Shown piece after piece: positions 30,721-42,579 of a stretch of 64,000 bases of DNA. Position 1 is the stretch's first letter; every line of letters begins with the position of its first letter. The notes under the pieces were generated by a model. It did no database searches and was not told the origin of the DNA. It worked only from the letters and a program-made list of their open reading frames with translations. The stretch spans positions 124,001 to 188,000 of the forward strand of contig JALMLS010000100.1 in assembly GCA_038496445.1 (NCBI GenBank), given 5' to 3'. Origin of the DNA: Trichosphaerium sp. ATCC 40318 (Eukaryota > Discosea > Flabellinia > Trichosidae). The position numbers and the translations under genes are program-made.

Positions 30721-32208
30721 ATGAATTTACCAGGTCTTTCTGTTGAGAAAGTCATCACACACTATTGTACTAAGCATAAAGAGAGATTAAGTAAAATCGT
30801 TCCAAAACATCGTCAAATACTTGTAAACGAACTTGAAAGCACCTTAAAAGTTGCATACTCGAACCTGCTACGCCAATTAGATGTATTCATCCTCAACAAC
30901 ACCAATACTGATGGTAAGACAACCAAACAGCATCTAGCGCCTGATGACAACGATAAGCGTGTGGTGCAATCTAAGTATAGTTTGGTGCCAAAATACAAGC
31001 AAACAAGACAGTACGTCACAATAATTACATCAAGTACTGATTAACGATCAAACAGAGAGGCAAGTCAACACAAAGTAGTGAACATTCTCAATTTCCCACC
31101 AGAAGTTATATCCACGATTTTAAGTCATACAGAAGCGAAATCAAGATTTGCTGTTGCTCAGTCATGTTGTTTGATGGCTGATATCATTCATCATGTTGTT
31201 GGATATGAAAGAGTGTATATTTACGATATTCCTGACATCTTAAAGGTCAGACAGTATAGAGGTATCATGAACAATAGTATCATTGTTATGAATGTTGATA
31301 ACAATACTTTGTATTCATTGTTATCTGGATGTAAATACATTGATACTTCATTCAAGACAAACCCAAACTTGAGATATTTAAGAAATGGAGTCATCAATGA
31401 TAATGATCTGAAAGCACTTGCAGGAGTACATTCTATTTGTCTTTATCGCTGTAAAAATATCACAGACGATGGTATTAAGGCATTGAAAGGTGTTCATACC
31501 ATAGATCTTACTTCGACGTTAGTTACAGATGAAGGAGTTAAGGCACTTGCTGGAGTTCATACAATTGACCTTTTGAATTGTGTAAAAGTCACAGACAAAG
31601 GCATCAAGTCACTAACAGGTGTTCACACAATTAAACTTGTTCGCACACAAGTAACAGATAAAGGTATAAAACAGCTTGCAGGAGTACACACTATCTACCT
31701 TGATAGAACTGCAGTTACAGATGAAGGTATCAAAGCATTAAAAGGTGTTCATACTATTTTCCTTGCAGATACCAAAGTTACAGATGAAGGAGTCAAAGCA
31801 CTTGCAGGCGTTCATGTTATCCACCTTGGAGATACTAAAGTGACAGATGAAGGAGTCAAAGCTCTTACAGGCGTTTATGCAATTGACCTTGCACGTACTA
31901 CAGTCACAGACAAAGCTATCAAAGTGCTTGCAGGTGTCCACGCCATTAATCTTGATAGTACTTCTGTTACAGATGAAGGTGTTAGATCATTAATAGGTGT
32001 TCATACGATTGGTCTTAAAAACTGTGACCAAATATCAGATGAAGCTATTCTGTCATTAACTGGTTTGTATGCTGTTGAAAAAAGTGACGAAAGTCCTAGG
32101 TTTTGTGTTGAAACTAGAAGACGTCTGTCAGCATATCGTCTAGATTACTCAGATCAATTCATACACTGTTCGTTGGAGCAACATAGTATAGGTATACCGT
32201 ACCTCTAG
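30721..32208 (+). CDS. LRR F-box-like protein with novel N-terminal domain (copy 2)
   Basis: Exons 30721-31010 and 31056-32208 join in phase across a 45-nt intron (GTACGT donor, TTAAC branch, AACAG acceptor), giving 480 residues. Exon 1 (MNLPGLSVEKVITHYCTKHK) aligns with exon 1 of the gene at 11907. Exon 2 starts VVNILNFPPEVISTILSHTE and is almost identical to copy 1 through the F-box-like region, then carries about 11 LRRs (VTDEGVKALAGVHVIHLGDT). It ends HSIGIPYL, as copy 1 does. Divergence is concentrated in LRR positions, as expected if the concave surface is under diversifying selection. A retroelement is inserted immediately upstream. Confidence 0.82.
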
Positions 32209-32291
32209 TGTAGAACAAACAGTAAATTTTGTGCTTATTATACTGTATATTTTTGTTTATTGTTTGTGCTGAATTATATCTTTGTGTGCGG

Positions 32292-35200
32292 TTAGTCTAC
32301 AAGAAATACTGCTAAGCATAATACAAGTATATGAGCGAATATATAAATCCCATGAGCACTGCTTGATTGCTGTTGATCGCGGCCACTTGTGGTGTTAGTC
32401 TTTGCTGGTGCTGCTAAAAAGTCATAATTGCATACACCTTGCAACGTGTTAGCTTTACAAAATAGGCGTAATATTACTTACCTTCAGGAAACTCTCCTCT
32501 GGTATCAGCGTTTTCAGCAGCGTATTCTCTATTTCCAGTCTCCCAATTGGAAGCAAAACTAGTGAGGACTAAATGACGCCCAACGTCTTCTCTCTAGCAT
32601 TAGTCAGCTAATGCGTAAAATCACGTGCTACAAAAGAAAAATACCTTAATCTCAAGGACTTGACCACCTTGTTCCGCTCTGATTTGAAACGGATAGTGTA
32701 CTGTAAATGTAGTGTATCGATACATATACGAAGCTGTAGCCTGGAAACAACAAAGTTACAAACAAAACAAGATTTTTACAAACGTGTACATCAACTACTT
32801 CAAAAGCTGCTTCGTTTGGATTGTCTTGCTTATTTGAAACAACATATATAAGAGTACCTATCAATTCAGTTCTTCCGCCGTTCTCAGTACGAATTACAGT
32901 TCCAGTGTTTTCAGTTTTAACACCTTAAAGAAATTAATATCCACGTTCAAAAACTGTTTTCATAACCTACCAAAAATCCATAGATTGGCTCCTCTGTTAA
33001 TCACCTTATAGCGGCCTGGAGTTCCTTCTACATTTAACTGACGAATCCATACATTTTGAGGGTTATCAAGTATTAGTTGAGCGCCAACATTCTCAACATC
33101 TGTATCATTTAGCACAACACAAGAAAAAACAATGTCGTTTGTTTGGTGCTAACCGTCGTTGTATCTATCACGAATAATAGCATCTTCGATGAACAAATCT
33201 CCAGATCCAGGGTAGTTAAAATACTTTGGTAAAACACTGCTTATAAAAACAACTGTTCTGCTACTATTGTGGTGAAACTGAACGCTGCTGTAGAAGTGTA
33301 TATCTATAAGAAAAATATAAGAAAGATTCAAACTTGCGTTTGTTTCAACAAGCGTACGGTCAAATACAAGTGGTGGATCTGAGCTATCTCCTTCTACATA
33401 TAGGAATACTGTATTAGGAGCCGGAGCAAAATCATTTACATGACCATCCTTATGACGACAATTAAAACAAATCAAAGATTGTACGCAGGTACCATTGAAG
33501 CAAATAAGCGAACTTCTCTTGGGATAAGAAACTCTCCTTGTAAATGTTAGACCATTATCATGTAGTAAACAACGCACTATTTGGTGAGTCATCACCAATA
33601 CGAATAGTGAATCTAGGGAACCAAAGACAAGGTTTCTTTGTTTCTAAAAGTCTTTGAAGCATTTGTTTTCTAGTGCCAAAACACTGACAAATGATAAGTT
33701 GTTTGTTTTGATTCTATATACATTCTCATTTTGACGGTACCGAGTTAGGATGCTTATGAATACCAGACCAATCACTAGCATTAGAAGACCAAAAAGGTTT
33801 TGGTGTCTCACGTATTGGTAATCCTAAGGAATACCTATCATCTCCAAAATTCGTATGTAACTTTTTAGGCATTTGGTTCTTTTCATCATTGTCTGGTGTA
33901 TAAAAATATTCTCCGGAAATAGATGTCAAGGTACCAGCTAGAATAAGACGTGAGTAAGTTGCTATAAATAATACATCTGCTTACAATCTGCTGCCTTGTT
34001 TTCGAGAAGAAAATCGTAGTTGGTTGATTGAACATTTCGCAAGTACAACCAGTCTCCTTTACCATCCTCAAGGCCATTCTGCATAGACACATTCGCTGAA
34101 CCGGTACCTATGGTAATATTTAATCGATGTGAATACAATAACGTGATACACTATACCTGTGTATTCAAAGGTTGAGTCTAAAATCATGTTAAAGCCACGT
34201 TCTACAAATTGAAAAGCTGGTATGTTGTCTTTTTGTTTACTGTGGACTTTTCTCATTGCAATCTATTTAAAACTCCATCAATAAGTATAATTTTCACTTT
34301 CAGAGACAAGCATATGTACGTACAACATTGCCACGATTTTGAATAGCGGCCACTTTCTGGTCTTGTAGCACAATATGCTCAAAAGTTGGTCCGTACTCTA
34401 TTTGAAGTTAAGCTCACGGTTACTTTCCCTTCACTGTGCTACCTCCTTGTGCAATTTGAATACCATAATCAAAACCATCTATGCGCACAGAGCTGATTAG
34501 ACATGGACCTGGCCACTTGCGTATCATAGACAAACCAGTATGACCCTCAAAGTCAGTCTAGGCAACAGTTATCAAAAAGATGATACAATTGGTTTCGTCC
34601 TACCTTGATTCTCAAGTCACGAACAGCTCCTCTGTTGTTTGCGATGTAATCGAGTGCCATAGCCCCAGGATTACCTTCTCCAATCTCGATAGTAAACCAC
34701 CTGAAAAACTAACACCGTTAACATACTTCCCTAAAACTACTTGAATACAATGTGTACCTGCCGGAAAGATCGGTTTCCTTTCTTTGTCTTTATAAATGCC
34801 TTTGGAGCGTCTTTATCCTGGAACCCTTGTGAATCACTCGCTAGTTTTAATACCGTCTTATCGACACCGGCTCCCCTGAACGAAATACAGCAAGCCCCAG
34901 CAGGACCACCCTCTAACTTCAAGTCAGACAACTTTTCTCACAAACTTTTACTTTACCTAACCAGCTACCAGTAAAGCCTTCAGTAGGCCATGTTATTGTA
35001 TCTCTAAAAAGATACACTCCTTCTGGAAAATACAAAGGAAGCGGAACACCAAAAGTTGGGTTTCCAGGGTGTCCAGAGCGTAGCAACTAAAACAATACAA
35101 TAAATCACGTGTGCGGGTAAACTATGTCACATGGCTCTTTAAAATAAAAATAAAATACGAAAGCACGTGGGACAACAGGGTACCTCATTCAAAACTGCAG

Positions 35201-35559
35201 TATTATCGAAGATTCCATCGTTTTTCAGTCCGTGGTCTAACACATTCATGCCAAACTCTCCAATGCCATCAAAAAGTGTTTCTCTGTCTTTAGGGCACTT
35301 CCAAGATGATCTATAATGATTTTTAGGCTCTACTAGCGGTGTTGTAAAGTAAGAGAACTGTACGCTTGTGCTGCAAAGTTTCCAGTGCCATATTCCCGTA
35401 CCCAGTCGCCTACTGGCATCTATATAGCGTAAACAGCGAGCAGCAGTGCAAAGTACGTACAACAAGGTCAGATGTAGGAAATAAGTTTTCGCATGGCTGT
35501 GAGTGTGCCAAAACACCACAGAGAACCATTAGTATCAATACACGCAAAGGTGAAAGCAT
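32292..35559 (-). CDS. GPI-anchored right-handed beta-helix protein (pectate-lyase superfamily)
   Basis: Signal peptide MLSPLRVLILMVLCGVLAHS at 35559. The segment FGMNVLDHGLKNDGIFDNTA followed by VLNE...PLYFPEGVYLFRDTI is the N-terminal signature of pectate-lyase-superfamily beta-helix proteins (GH55/GH28-like). Later coils read GAGVDKTVLKLASDSQG, GNPGAMALDYIANNRGAVRD and many short beta-strand exons. The C-terminus SSSAHGIYIFAHILVLCLAV ends FLVD, a GPI-attachment signal after a small-residue, Ser-rich stretch. It probably binds or cleaves polysaccharide at the cell surface. Catalytic residues could not be assigned. At least a dozen short introns. Confidence 0.78.
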
Positions 35560-35776
35560 GCGTTGCAAATCAAACTGAGGACAAATTCGGTTTAAAGTCA
35601 AATGTGAAAGCAAGAATAGTCGACATTTAAGTTTTGCTGTTTATACCTTACTTAAGTAAATCAGCACAATAATGACTTTCTGTAAGGTCTCGTTACCTAG
35701 ATGAGAAAGAAACCATAGAACCACGGAACAAAAGAATTATGATTCTAGTGTTAAACGTAGGAGTGGTAAAGTATTG

Positions 35777-37713
35777 TCATGTTTTACTTTTATTGTAATT
35801 TACAGAAAAAATGGATTGGTTAGATACTACTGAACTTTCAGTCGGAATGGCTAAATCTGTGTACTTATTAATCGGTTTAGGGGCTGAAGTTGCTTTCAAC
35901 AATGAGAAAAATCGATTCCAACCTTCCGTCCAATCATTACAGTACAAAACTTCCAAAGATGCAGGATTTGTATTTAGCCAATTTGTCATATCCTAACAAC
36001 CTTTTAAGTGGTTTTTTGTGGATAAGATATTAACTTGTTACCTTACAATATGGATCTTGTGTATTCCATAATATAAAAGCTGGTGTTCTTCTATCAATTG
36101 GAAGCCTAGCAAAGTTTCTTTGCCTCTGGTGAAGTGCCCTTTGTACTGTTTAAAAAAACCCTCAACTTAGTTTTGTTTCACCACTTACCACCTTAGATTG
36201 GAGGTTAGCGCCTTTACGAAGTCACAGATTCTTGTATTATTTTAAGCCAAAGAAATTAGCTTACCACATTGGCCACTCATCATGTGACAAACTGCATCCA
36301 AGAAAGATGAGAGGTTCGTTTACCATCAGTTTCAACCATGTCAAGTTAGGTGGATCTAGAGACCTCAATTTTAAACGCCACATGGCATGATCATCTAGCT
36401 CTGGTTTTAAGCTTGCTTTGAATGTCTTTTCTGACAATAAGAGAGTAAACAACCGGTTGGAATACAGTAAATACTCACCTAATGTTTTACATTGTTTAAA
36501 GTCTTTGTCTAAAGAATGTATGTACGTTCCATAGTCACGTACACCTAGTTTCATAGTCCGAGATCCCTGAGCGTCTCCGTGTGGATACCTAACGTACCAC
36601 ATGTTATTAAGAGCATACATAAACGTGATAATACTGTACCATACACGTGTCAAACGTGAAGGTATATCGGTTGACGCATCATCTGGCACGTGTGTTGGTG
36701 TCTTGGAACATGCGTGGCGGTATAAGCACTCATTAAGTTTTCCATTTGGTGATTCCACGACTCGCTCTTTAGATTTCAACTCTAGTGATAGAGAGCGATC
36801 AAAGTTTAAACTCATAATATCACGAAAGTCATGTTGCAAAAAATCAGAGTAAAACGAACTCTAAACTACGAGTAAGTATACTCAAAACAAAGTAAATAAA
36901 TAGATTGTTTGCAGTGGTCAAAAAGCACAAACTGAGAAGCAGAGTAGCAACAAGACGTCCGAAAATAATTGGAAATTATTTTCATACCTTGCTTGTCACG
37001 TGCTTTTCGTACTCTATGAGATGATTCCTTTACTTCGTTACTGCTAAAAGAACAGATAATATAAAATCCTAAATCATACCTAACAACTTGTCTTAATTTG
37101 GTTTCTGCTGCGCCAGCCGTGCACTTTTTCTCCATTCTAACAAGACAACTTTCAACCAACAAAACAGCAAAAAAAAAATCATAAAGTTTGTTTACGCAAT
37201 ATGTGCAACAAATGACTCCCAGACACTTATTGTAGATTTCAGTCCAGCTTCATTCACTTCAGGAAGGCCTATTGAATTCGCTACCTTGTTCAGAAGTAGT
37301 AACCAGCCATCTCGTTCACCTAAATAAAGTCAAACTGAAAGTGAACTCACTTGCTTTGATTTACATTATTGGCGTGCCTGTTGCTTGTATGTTAAATCCG
37401 CAACCAACAATTGGAACTATAGTACGTTCTCCAGCCTCTGTTCGTTCGTTTGCAAGGATGTCACCAAGCCATTCCCAAGCGTCACGCTTTTGAGCTACAA
37501 TTACTTTAAAAACGCTCTCATAGCGTATTTAGTGCCAATGAAAACTACTTTACGTACGTGAAGGTGCTTTAACCTTGAAAGTACTCAAATATCTGTATTT
37601 CCGCTTCTCTGCGCGTTTTTCAGCGTGTGTAAGCCTATTCCTGCGACAATAACACCAATGCATCGAAGAATTTCCTCAAACCCTTACTACAGTATCGTAC
37701 GCTCTCTCTCCAT
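35777..37713 (-). CDS. SIR2-like domain protein
   Basis: Reads as a SIR2-like NAD-binding Rossmann protein. TIVPIVGCGFNIQATGTPI is the nucleotide-binding GxG segment, followed by GERDGWLLLLNKVANSIGLP. RDIMSLNFDRSLSLEL corresponds to the TTNFD box. VRYPHGDAQGSRTMKLGVRD gives the LHG-type segment, and NEPLIFLGCSLSHDEWPMW the FxGxSxxD segment. The end is LNTNPASLEVLYCNDWTEGW and a short tail. This is the SIR2_2-type family rather than a classical zinc-binding sirtuin, since no four-Cys zinc ribbon is seen. Members in bacteria are NAD-consuming defence enzymes; a eukaryotic role is unknown. The first exons upstream of about 37500 are uncertain and the start is provisional. Confidence 0.62.
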
Positions 37714-37859
37714 GGAATGTTTATAAACAGCCACTCCGTTCAATGATCGCGCGTATGAAGTGTTAAGTTGACAAATTAGACTATAAAGTCAAACAAAGGT
37801 CACGTGGTTCCAGAAAATGTGCAGGTTCTTTTTTTGTTTTCAAGAATCTCACTTTTTAC

Positions 37860-39647
37860 TCATTGATTTACAGCTACCACTGGTACTACATCCCACTTTG
37901 TATTACTAGGATTACCGCGCGTGATATTCATGCGTTGATTGGCCAAATCCATGACTAAGAAAGATTAGTACACAGCAAAGTTGAGAATAAATCACACTTT
38001 CTGTTATTATTACGTACCTATTCCTGTGATTGTACCTACATTCATAGGTGATGCTGACGCACTAAGGGTACGAAGTTCCCAACCGCGACAAATAGGATAC
38101 TCTGAGTTAGACTTATCTGTAAGAATCTTTTTCAATGAATCAATAGTTGGTGTGGCACAGCTTTCAAATATCGTTGTAAGCTAAACATACGTGTTAATTG
38201 CATAGTAATACTTGATAACATTGTACTGTTTTGTATCTAGCATCAGATGAAGCTAAACCATCTCCATTCAGTGTTACTTTCTCAGATAGAAAACCATTTG
38301 TCCTGAAAACAACAGTTTCTTTTGTTGATTTTACTATTTGATTTTTTTCAACAATGTTGAATTTGCTGTTCATAAACTCCACGTGATAGTGTTCCTACAG
38401 GATATTATATAACTTATTGAATATTTATTATCACAAAATAACATACCTGCACTGAAGCAATTATAATAGCACTAGAGGTACCAGGAGAACCAACAGATTT
38501 CAACTATGATTACTTGTAAGTCACTGTTTTGTAATCCTTGTGAGAACATTGTACCTTAGCTATAAAGTCACTAGGCTTCTTACAATTTAGTGCAGATCTC
38601 AGAAAAACATGTATAGGTACACCTAACAATTCCTCTGGGAGGCCAAGATAGTTCAAAGTGACCTATAAGTACGTAAGTACTATTCCTGTACTGTCCAATA
38701 AAATTTGCATTGTACTCCTAGACCACACGAATTAATTCCAACTTTGGCGAGAACACCTGGTTCAGTCATTGTAAGTATCGTATGTCCATCTGGTTTTGAT
38801 ATACGAAGTAAAACGCATAAGCTCAGAGACTTCTACACAATGAAAAGTTAAACCACGAAACAAAAAAACAATGTAAAAGGGAAGTGGGAAACCTGGAAGT
38901 ATGACGCAAGGCTGTTCTTTCCACTCCATCAACAAGGACTATGTCTAAGAATACAGTATCTCCTTACAAGGTATTTCGGACCTTCAATCGGAGAAGTGTG
39001 TACATATTGATGGTGTTGAGTAAAAACTTGCGTGATATTTCAGATTTATTTTCCAAACTTCCACACTTTCCCTATTACGAATTAAAGTTTTATGCGTACT
39101 TCCAGCCAATCCCATGTCTGCCCTAACAATGCAGCTTTTGGATATAACACTGTACTGCATTCAGAAGGCTCTAAAGCAAGTTAGAACGACAAGGTATACA
39201 TGTACAAACCCTTTACTGAGAGCAATTCTGATCGAGAATTTATAGCGACGATATCGAGCACGTGTTGACCTGAGCCTTCAGCAATACCTACAAGACGGCG
39301 TTTTAGAATGAATTCTTGCGATTAGAGGGTTTTCTTACCTTCCAGTTCTTCGTATAACTCAGCATCATAGTTTTTTATGTTTTTGGCGTAGGTTTTGCAT
39401 GTGCGGCTACAAAGAGTTATGTCACGTAAGAAATGGCGTTTTACTGAATGGCTTCATCTGTAAGTCCCCATAATTGCTTGTACATCTTAATAGACGCTGA
39501 AATACGCTTCCTACAGCATGTTGAGTGAATTCCAAAAAAACTACTTTACTCGTACTTCAATATGCGCCCATGTTGAAGCCCTAGTTCCCTTGGGTTACCA
39601 CTAATATTTACCAGTGGTATTAGCTCGTTGTCTTGCACTTGTGTCAT
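37860..39647 (-). CDS. C45 peptidase / acyl-CoA:isopenicillin N acyltransferase-like
   Basis: N-terminal nucleophile hydrolase of the AAT family. The ATG at 39647 opens MTQVQDNELIPLVNISGNPR and then ELGLQHGRILKYE, the family N-terminus. The autoprocessing site is likely the Cys in LEPSECSTVLYPKAALLGQT, followed by WDW, which matches the C-x-S/T...GQNWDW core. Downstream are ISKPDGHTILTMTEPGVLAK, VGINSCGLGVTLNYLGLPEE, GVPIHVFLRSALNCKK and SPGTSSAIIIASVQ. The end is DLANQRMNITRGNPSNTKW. Known members cleave or transfer acyl chains on small amides. There is no obvious signal peptide, so a cytosolic or peroxisomal site is possible. About ten introns. Confidence 0.83.
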
Positions 39648-39826
39648 TCTCAAATGGCTAAATGTAAGTACCAAAATGTCACGGCAGGTCATGCTCACTT
39701 AATTAGCTTGAACATTCCTGATGTTCAAAAAGACACTTGTTGGACCGATCTCTGGCAGTTAGTATCTCAGTTTAGATTGTCACTATTCAAGCAAACAAAT
39801 AGCGTCCGTCACAAAAGGTCGAAAGT

Positions 39827-42351
39827 TTATTGTTTAGTAGTGTATTGTAAGTAAATATCATTTTCAAGCTGGACAACTTTATCAAGGTCCATAAACTGAA
39901 CTTCCTTCATTGTTTCTGCAATAGGACTCTGGAACCAATGTTTAGCTGTAGATCCAAGCATACAAGACCCATAATACAGGCTCTACAAGCACGTTATTAG
40001 TCTAAATAAACACGTGATGAGAAAATAAAAAGAACTTACAACAGAGTTACATAAGCCCAACTTTATAGCTGATGAATGCACTTTTGCACCACCTATCAAC
40101 AGAGTAATTATCATATTTTCGTTTATATCAAATGATAAATATTTGAAGTACCTTCAATGAGTACTTGCAATATCCCACGTTTTCCAAGCTGCCTAAGTAC
40201 TTCACTTAAGTCTACTCCATTTTCACTTTTTTTGATAACTTCGACATCAACACCAAACTAATTTATTTACAAAGCATTAAACGTAATGTATGCAACAAAA
40301 ACACTTTTATGTACCTTTTTCCAAGCTTCTAAAGAATCCTTACTTGCGTCTTTTGTTGTAAAAATCAGTGTAGGACCAACAGAAGTATCCATAAGACTTC
40401 CTGTTACCACTTTACCATACGTGTCAAGTACGACCCGCAAGGGTTTGACCTAAACGATTTGTTTAACAAACAATCTAAACCAGCTAGATGGTACCTCAGC
40501 CTCTACCCCTCTAACATTCAACCGTGGGTTGTCGGCAATCGCTGTGCCTGAACCGACAATAATTGCTTGACTAGGGGCTCTGAGTTTACAATGCACGTGC
40601 TTGCGTGCAGCCTCACCTAATTTACTCATTAACCAACATGCTACTTTCGCTCTAAAGTACCAGTAATCCACTGTGAAGTGCCATCGCCACATGCTATTTT
40701 ACCATCTAAACTTAGTGCTACCTTAACAATGCAATATGGTAATGATGTTCGTCTAAAAGAGGAAAGTCAGTTTACTGTATGATTTGGTTGTACACGTACC
40801 TATGATAGAGATAAGACCTTAACGATTGCTCAGCTTCCCAAACACATACACCAGTCAAAACTTGGATGCCTATTATTGCAGGTAAGAACTTCTCAATTAA
40901 ACAAAACAATTTACCTTTGTCTTTTAGGAATTGAATCCCTTTTCCTTCCACTTTGTTGTCTGGATCGACAACAGAAATAACGACCTTACGCCATATTAAA
41001 AGAGATAATGGATTATTACTATATTCACCTGCGCTACTCCTCTTGACGCAACAGCTACATCACAAGGACCAGTTCTGTGAAACTGTAAGCACTATGAAAT
41101 AATACTAACAAACTCTTCTTACCTTCCTTGGTGATGGCAAGGTTCCAGTGTTGTATACCTAAAGTTTAAAGGTTACTAAAACACACACAAAAAAGTTACA
41201 GTACAATGTGCATCCTTTTATTTTATCACCATTACCGGAAGCTTCAGCATTCTCGAAAGCTTTAATCTCTGCATGAGCCTAAAAAATCAATAAACTTCAA
41301 CACCACAATAAGGTTTATAAGAACTTACAGTCCCAGCTTTACTGTGGTACCCCTTGCCAATAATTTCACCATCCTTAACAAGCACGCATCCTAAGACAGG
41401 TTAGATATGATAAATATAGCAGTCAGCTTAAAAAACAGGCGTACCAACCCAAGGATTTGGAGGTGCCGTCAATCTTCCCTTTTCACCCTACGGAATGTTG
41501 TCATGATAAACTTGCACCAAGCAGCTTTTGTACCTCGCTAATAGCTATTCTCATATAGTCATCATGTGTCATTTCCTTTTCTTCGCCATCTGCTTCAGCT
41601 TGGTCATTGTGTGAATGTCCAATGTCGAACTCAAGGTTTACTGCATCGCCAACCTTACGGTCCTAGCAACTAATTAATAAACTAACTACAAATGCACCGT
41701 ACGCTAAGGTTAGTATGTGCGAGCGTATGAGGTATCAAAGAAACTCTGAAGGTGTTTCCCTTGACTTGAGCAACTGTCAAGCTAGTGCCATCAACTGTTA
41801 TAGATCCCTGTTTAGATGTCAAAAATACTTGCCTAGCATTACATAATAATGCATACCTTATGAACGATGGCATCTGATGGCATATCAGGAACGTTATCAA
41901 AAGAAATCCATACGTCTCTAGATCCGTCTTTGCGTTGATTTACCTCAACAACGTTTCCAAGTCCAAAAACGTGACCTACAGGAAATGACGTCTACGTTTT
42001 TTTGATTTCTTAGTACCCATGACGTAGTGACCTCCTAAGGAGTCTCCTACACGCATGCTAAGTTCTAAGTTTACATCAAACTCAGTATCGGGGTTCAGAA
42101 ACAAGTTTGTTTTAGTTCGTGTCTCTCCCATTACAAAAAACAAGCCTACATCATCCGTCCAGCCTTTCACTAATGTCAAGCAAACGCCATTCACGGCAAT
42201 ACTATCTCCTACACATACGTTACGCGCGTACATTGTATTTTTTACCTAGTTTGCTTCCTTTAAAGAAGCCTGGTGCTTTAACGCTTATTTCAAAAGTTTT
42301 AGAGTTTGCCGTTGCTTTTCCAACACATTGAACGAGGCCTGTATACACCAT
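39827..42351 (-). CDS. Riboflavin synthase fused to RibD deaminase/reductase
   Basis: N-terminal riboflavin synthase: start MVYTGLVQCVGKA, GDSIAVNGVCLTLVKGWTDD, GDSLGGHYVMGHV, GSITVDGTSLTVAQV and HTLAHTNLTDR, both lumazine-binding barrels. One exon (41662-41534) carries the end of this domain, VGDAVNLEFDIGHSH, and the start of RibD, MTHDDYMRIAISE. The deaminase follows: TAPPNPWVGCVLVKDGE, zinc site HAE in AGTAHAEIKAFENA, and TTLEPCHHQGRTGPCDVAVA. The reductase reads YCIVKVALSLDGKIACGDGT, PSQAIIVGSGTAIADNPRLN, KPLRVVLDTYGKVVTGS and EVLRQLGKRGILQVLIEG, ending QYTTKQ. The fusion joins the last step of riboflavin synthesis with the second and third steps. Around 15 introns. Confidence 0.88.
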
Positions 42352-42579
42352 GACGTATTGATCAATTTTTACGCCTGATCACGAAAATTCCAGGCAGACT
42401 TAAGTCTAACTCTAAGTCAATTTTTAGTTTTTTTCTTTTTTGAAATTCGTGAAGTTAGGCCGGTTTGTAGTGAACAACAACCTCTTCTATACAGCTTTAT
42501 ATGTACATAACGTTAAAAGGGTCGAAAATTTTAACATGCTATTGTGCTGTCACTCCCTCATTTTTAGCAAAGTTGTGTT

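Noticed and set aside
35777-37713. Classical zinc-binding sirtuin
   Set aside because: No four-cysteine zinc ribbon and the motif spacing fits SIR2_2-like proteins better.
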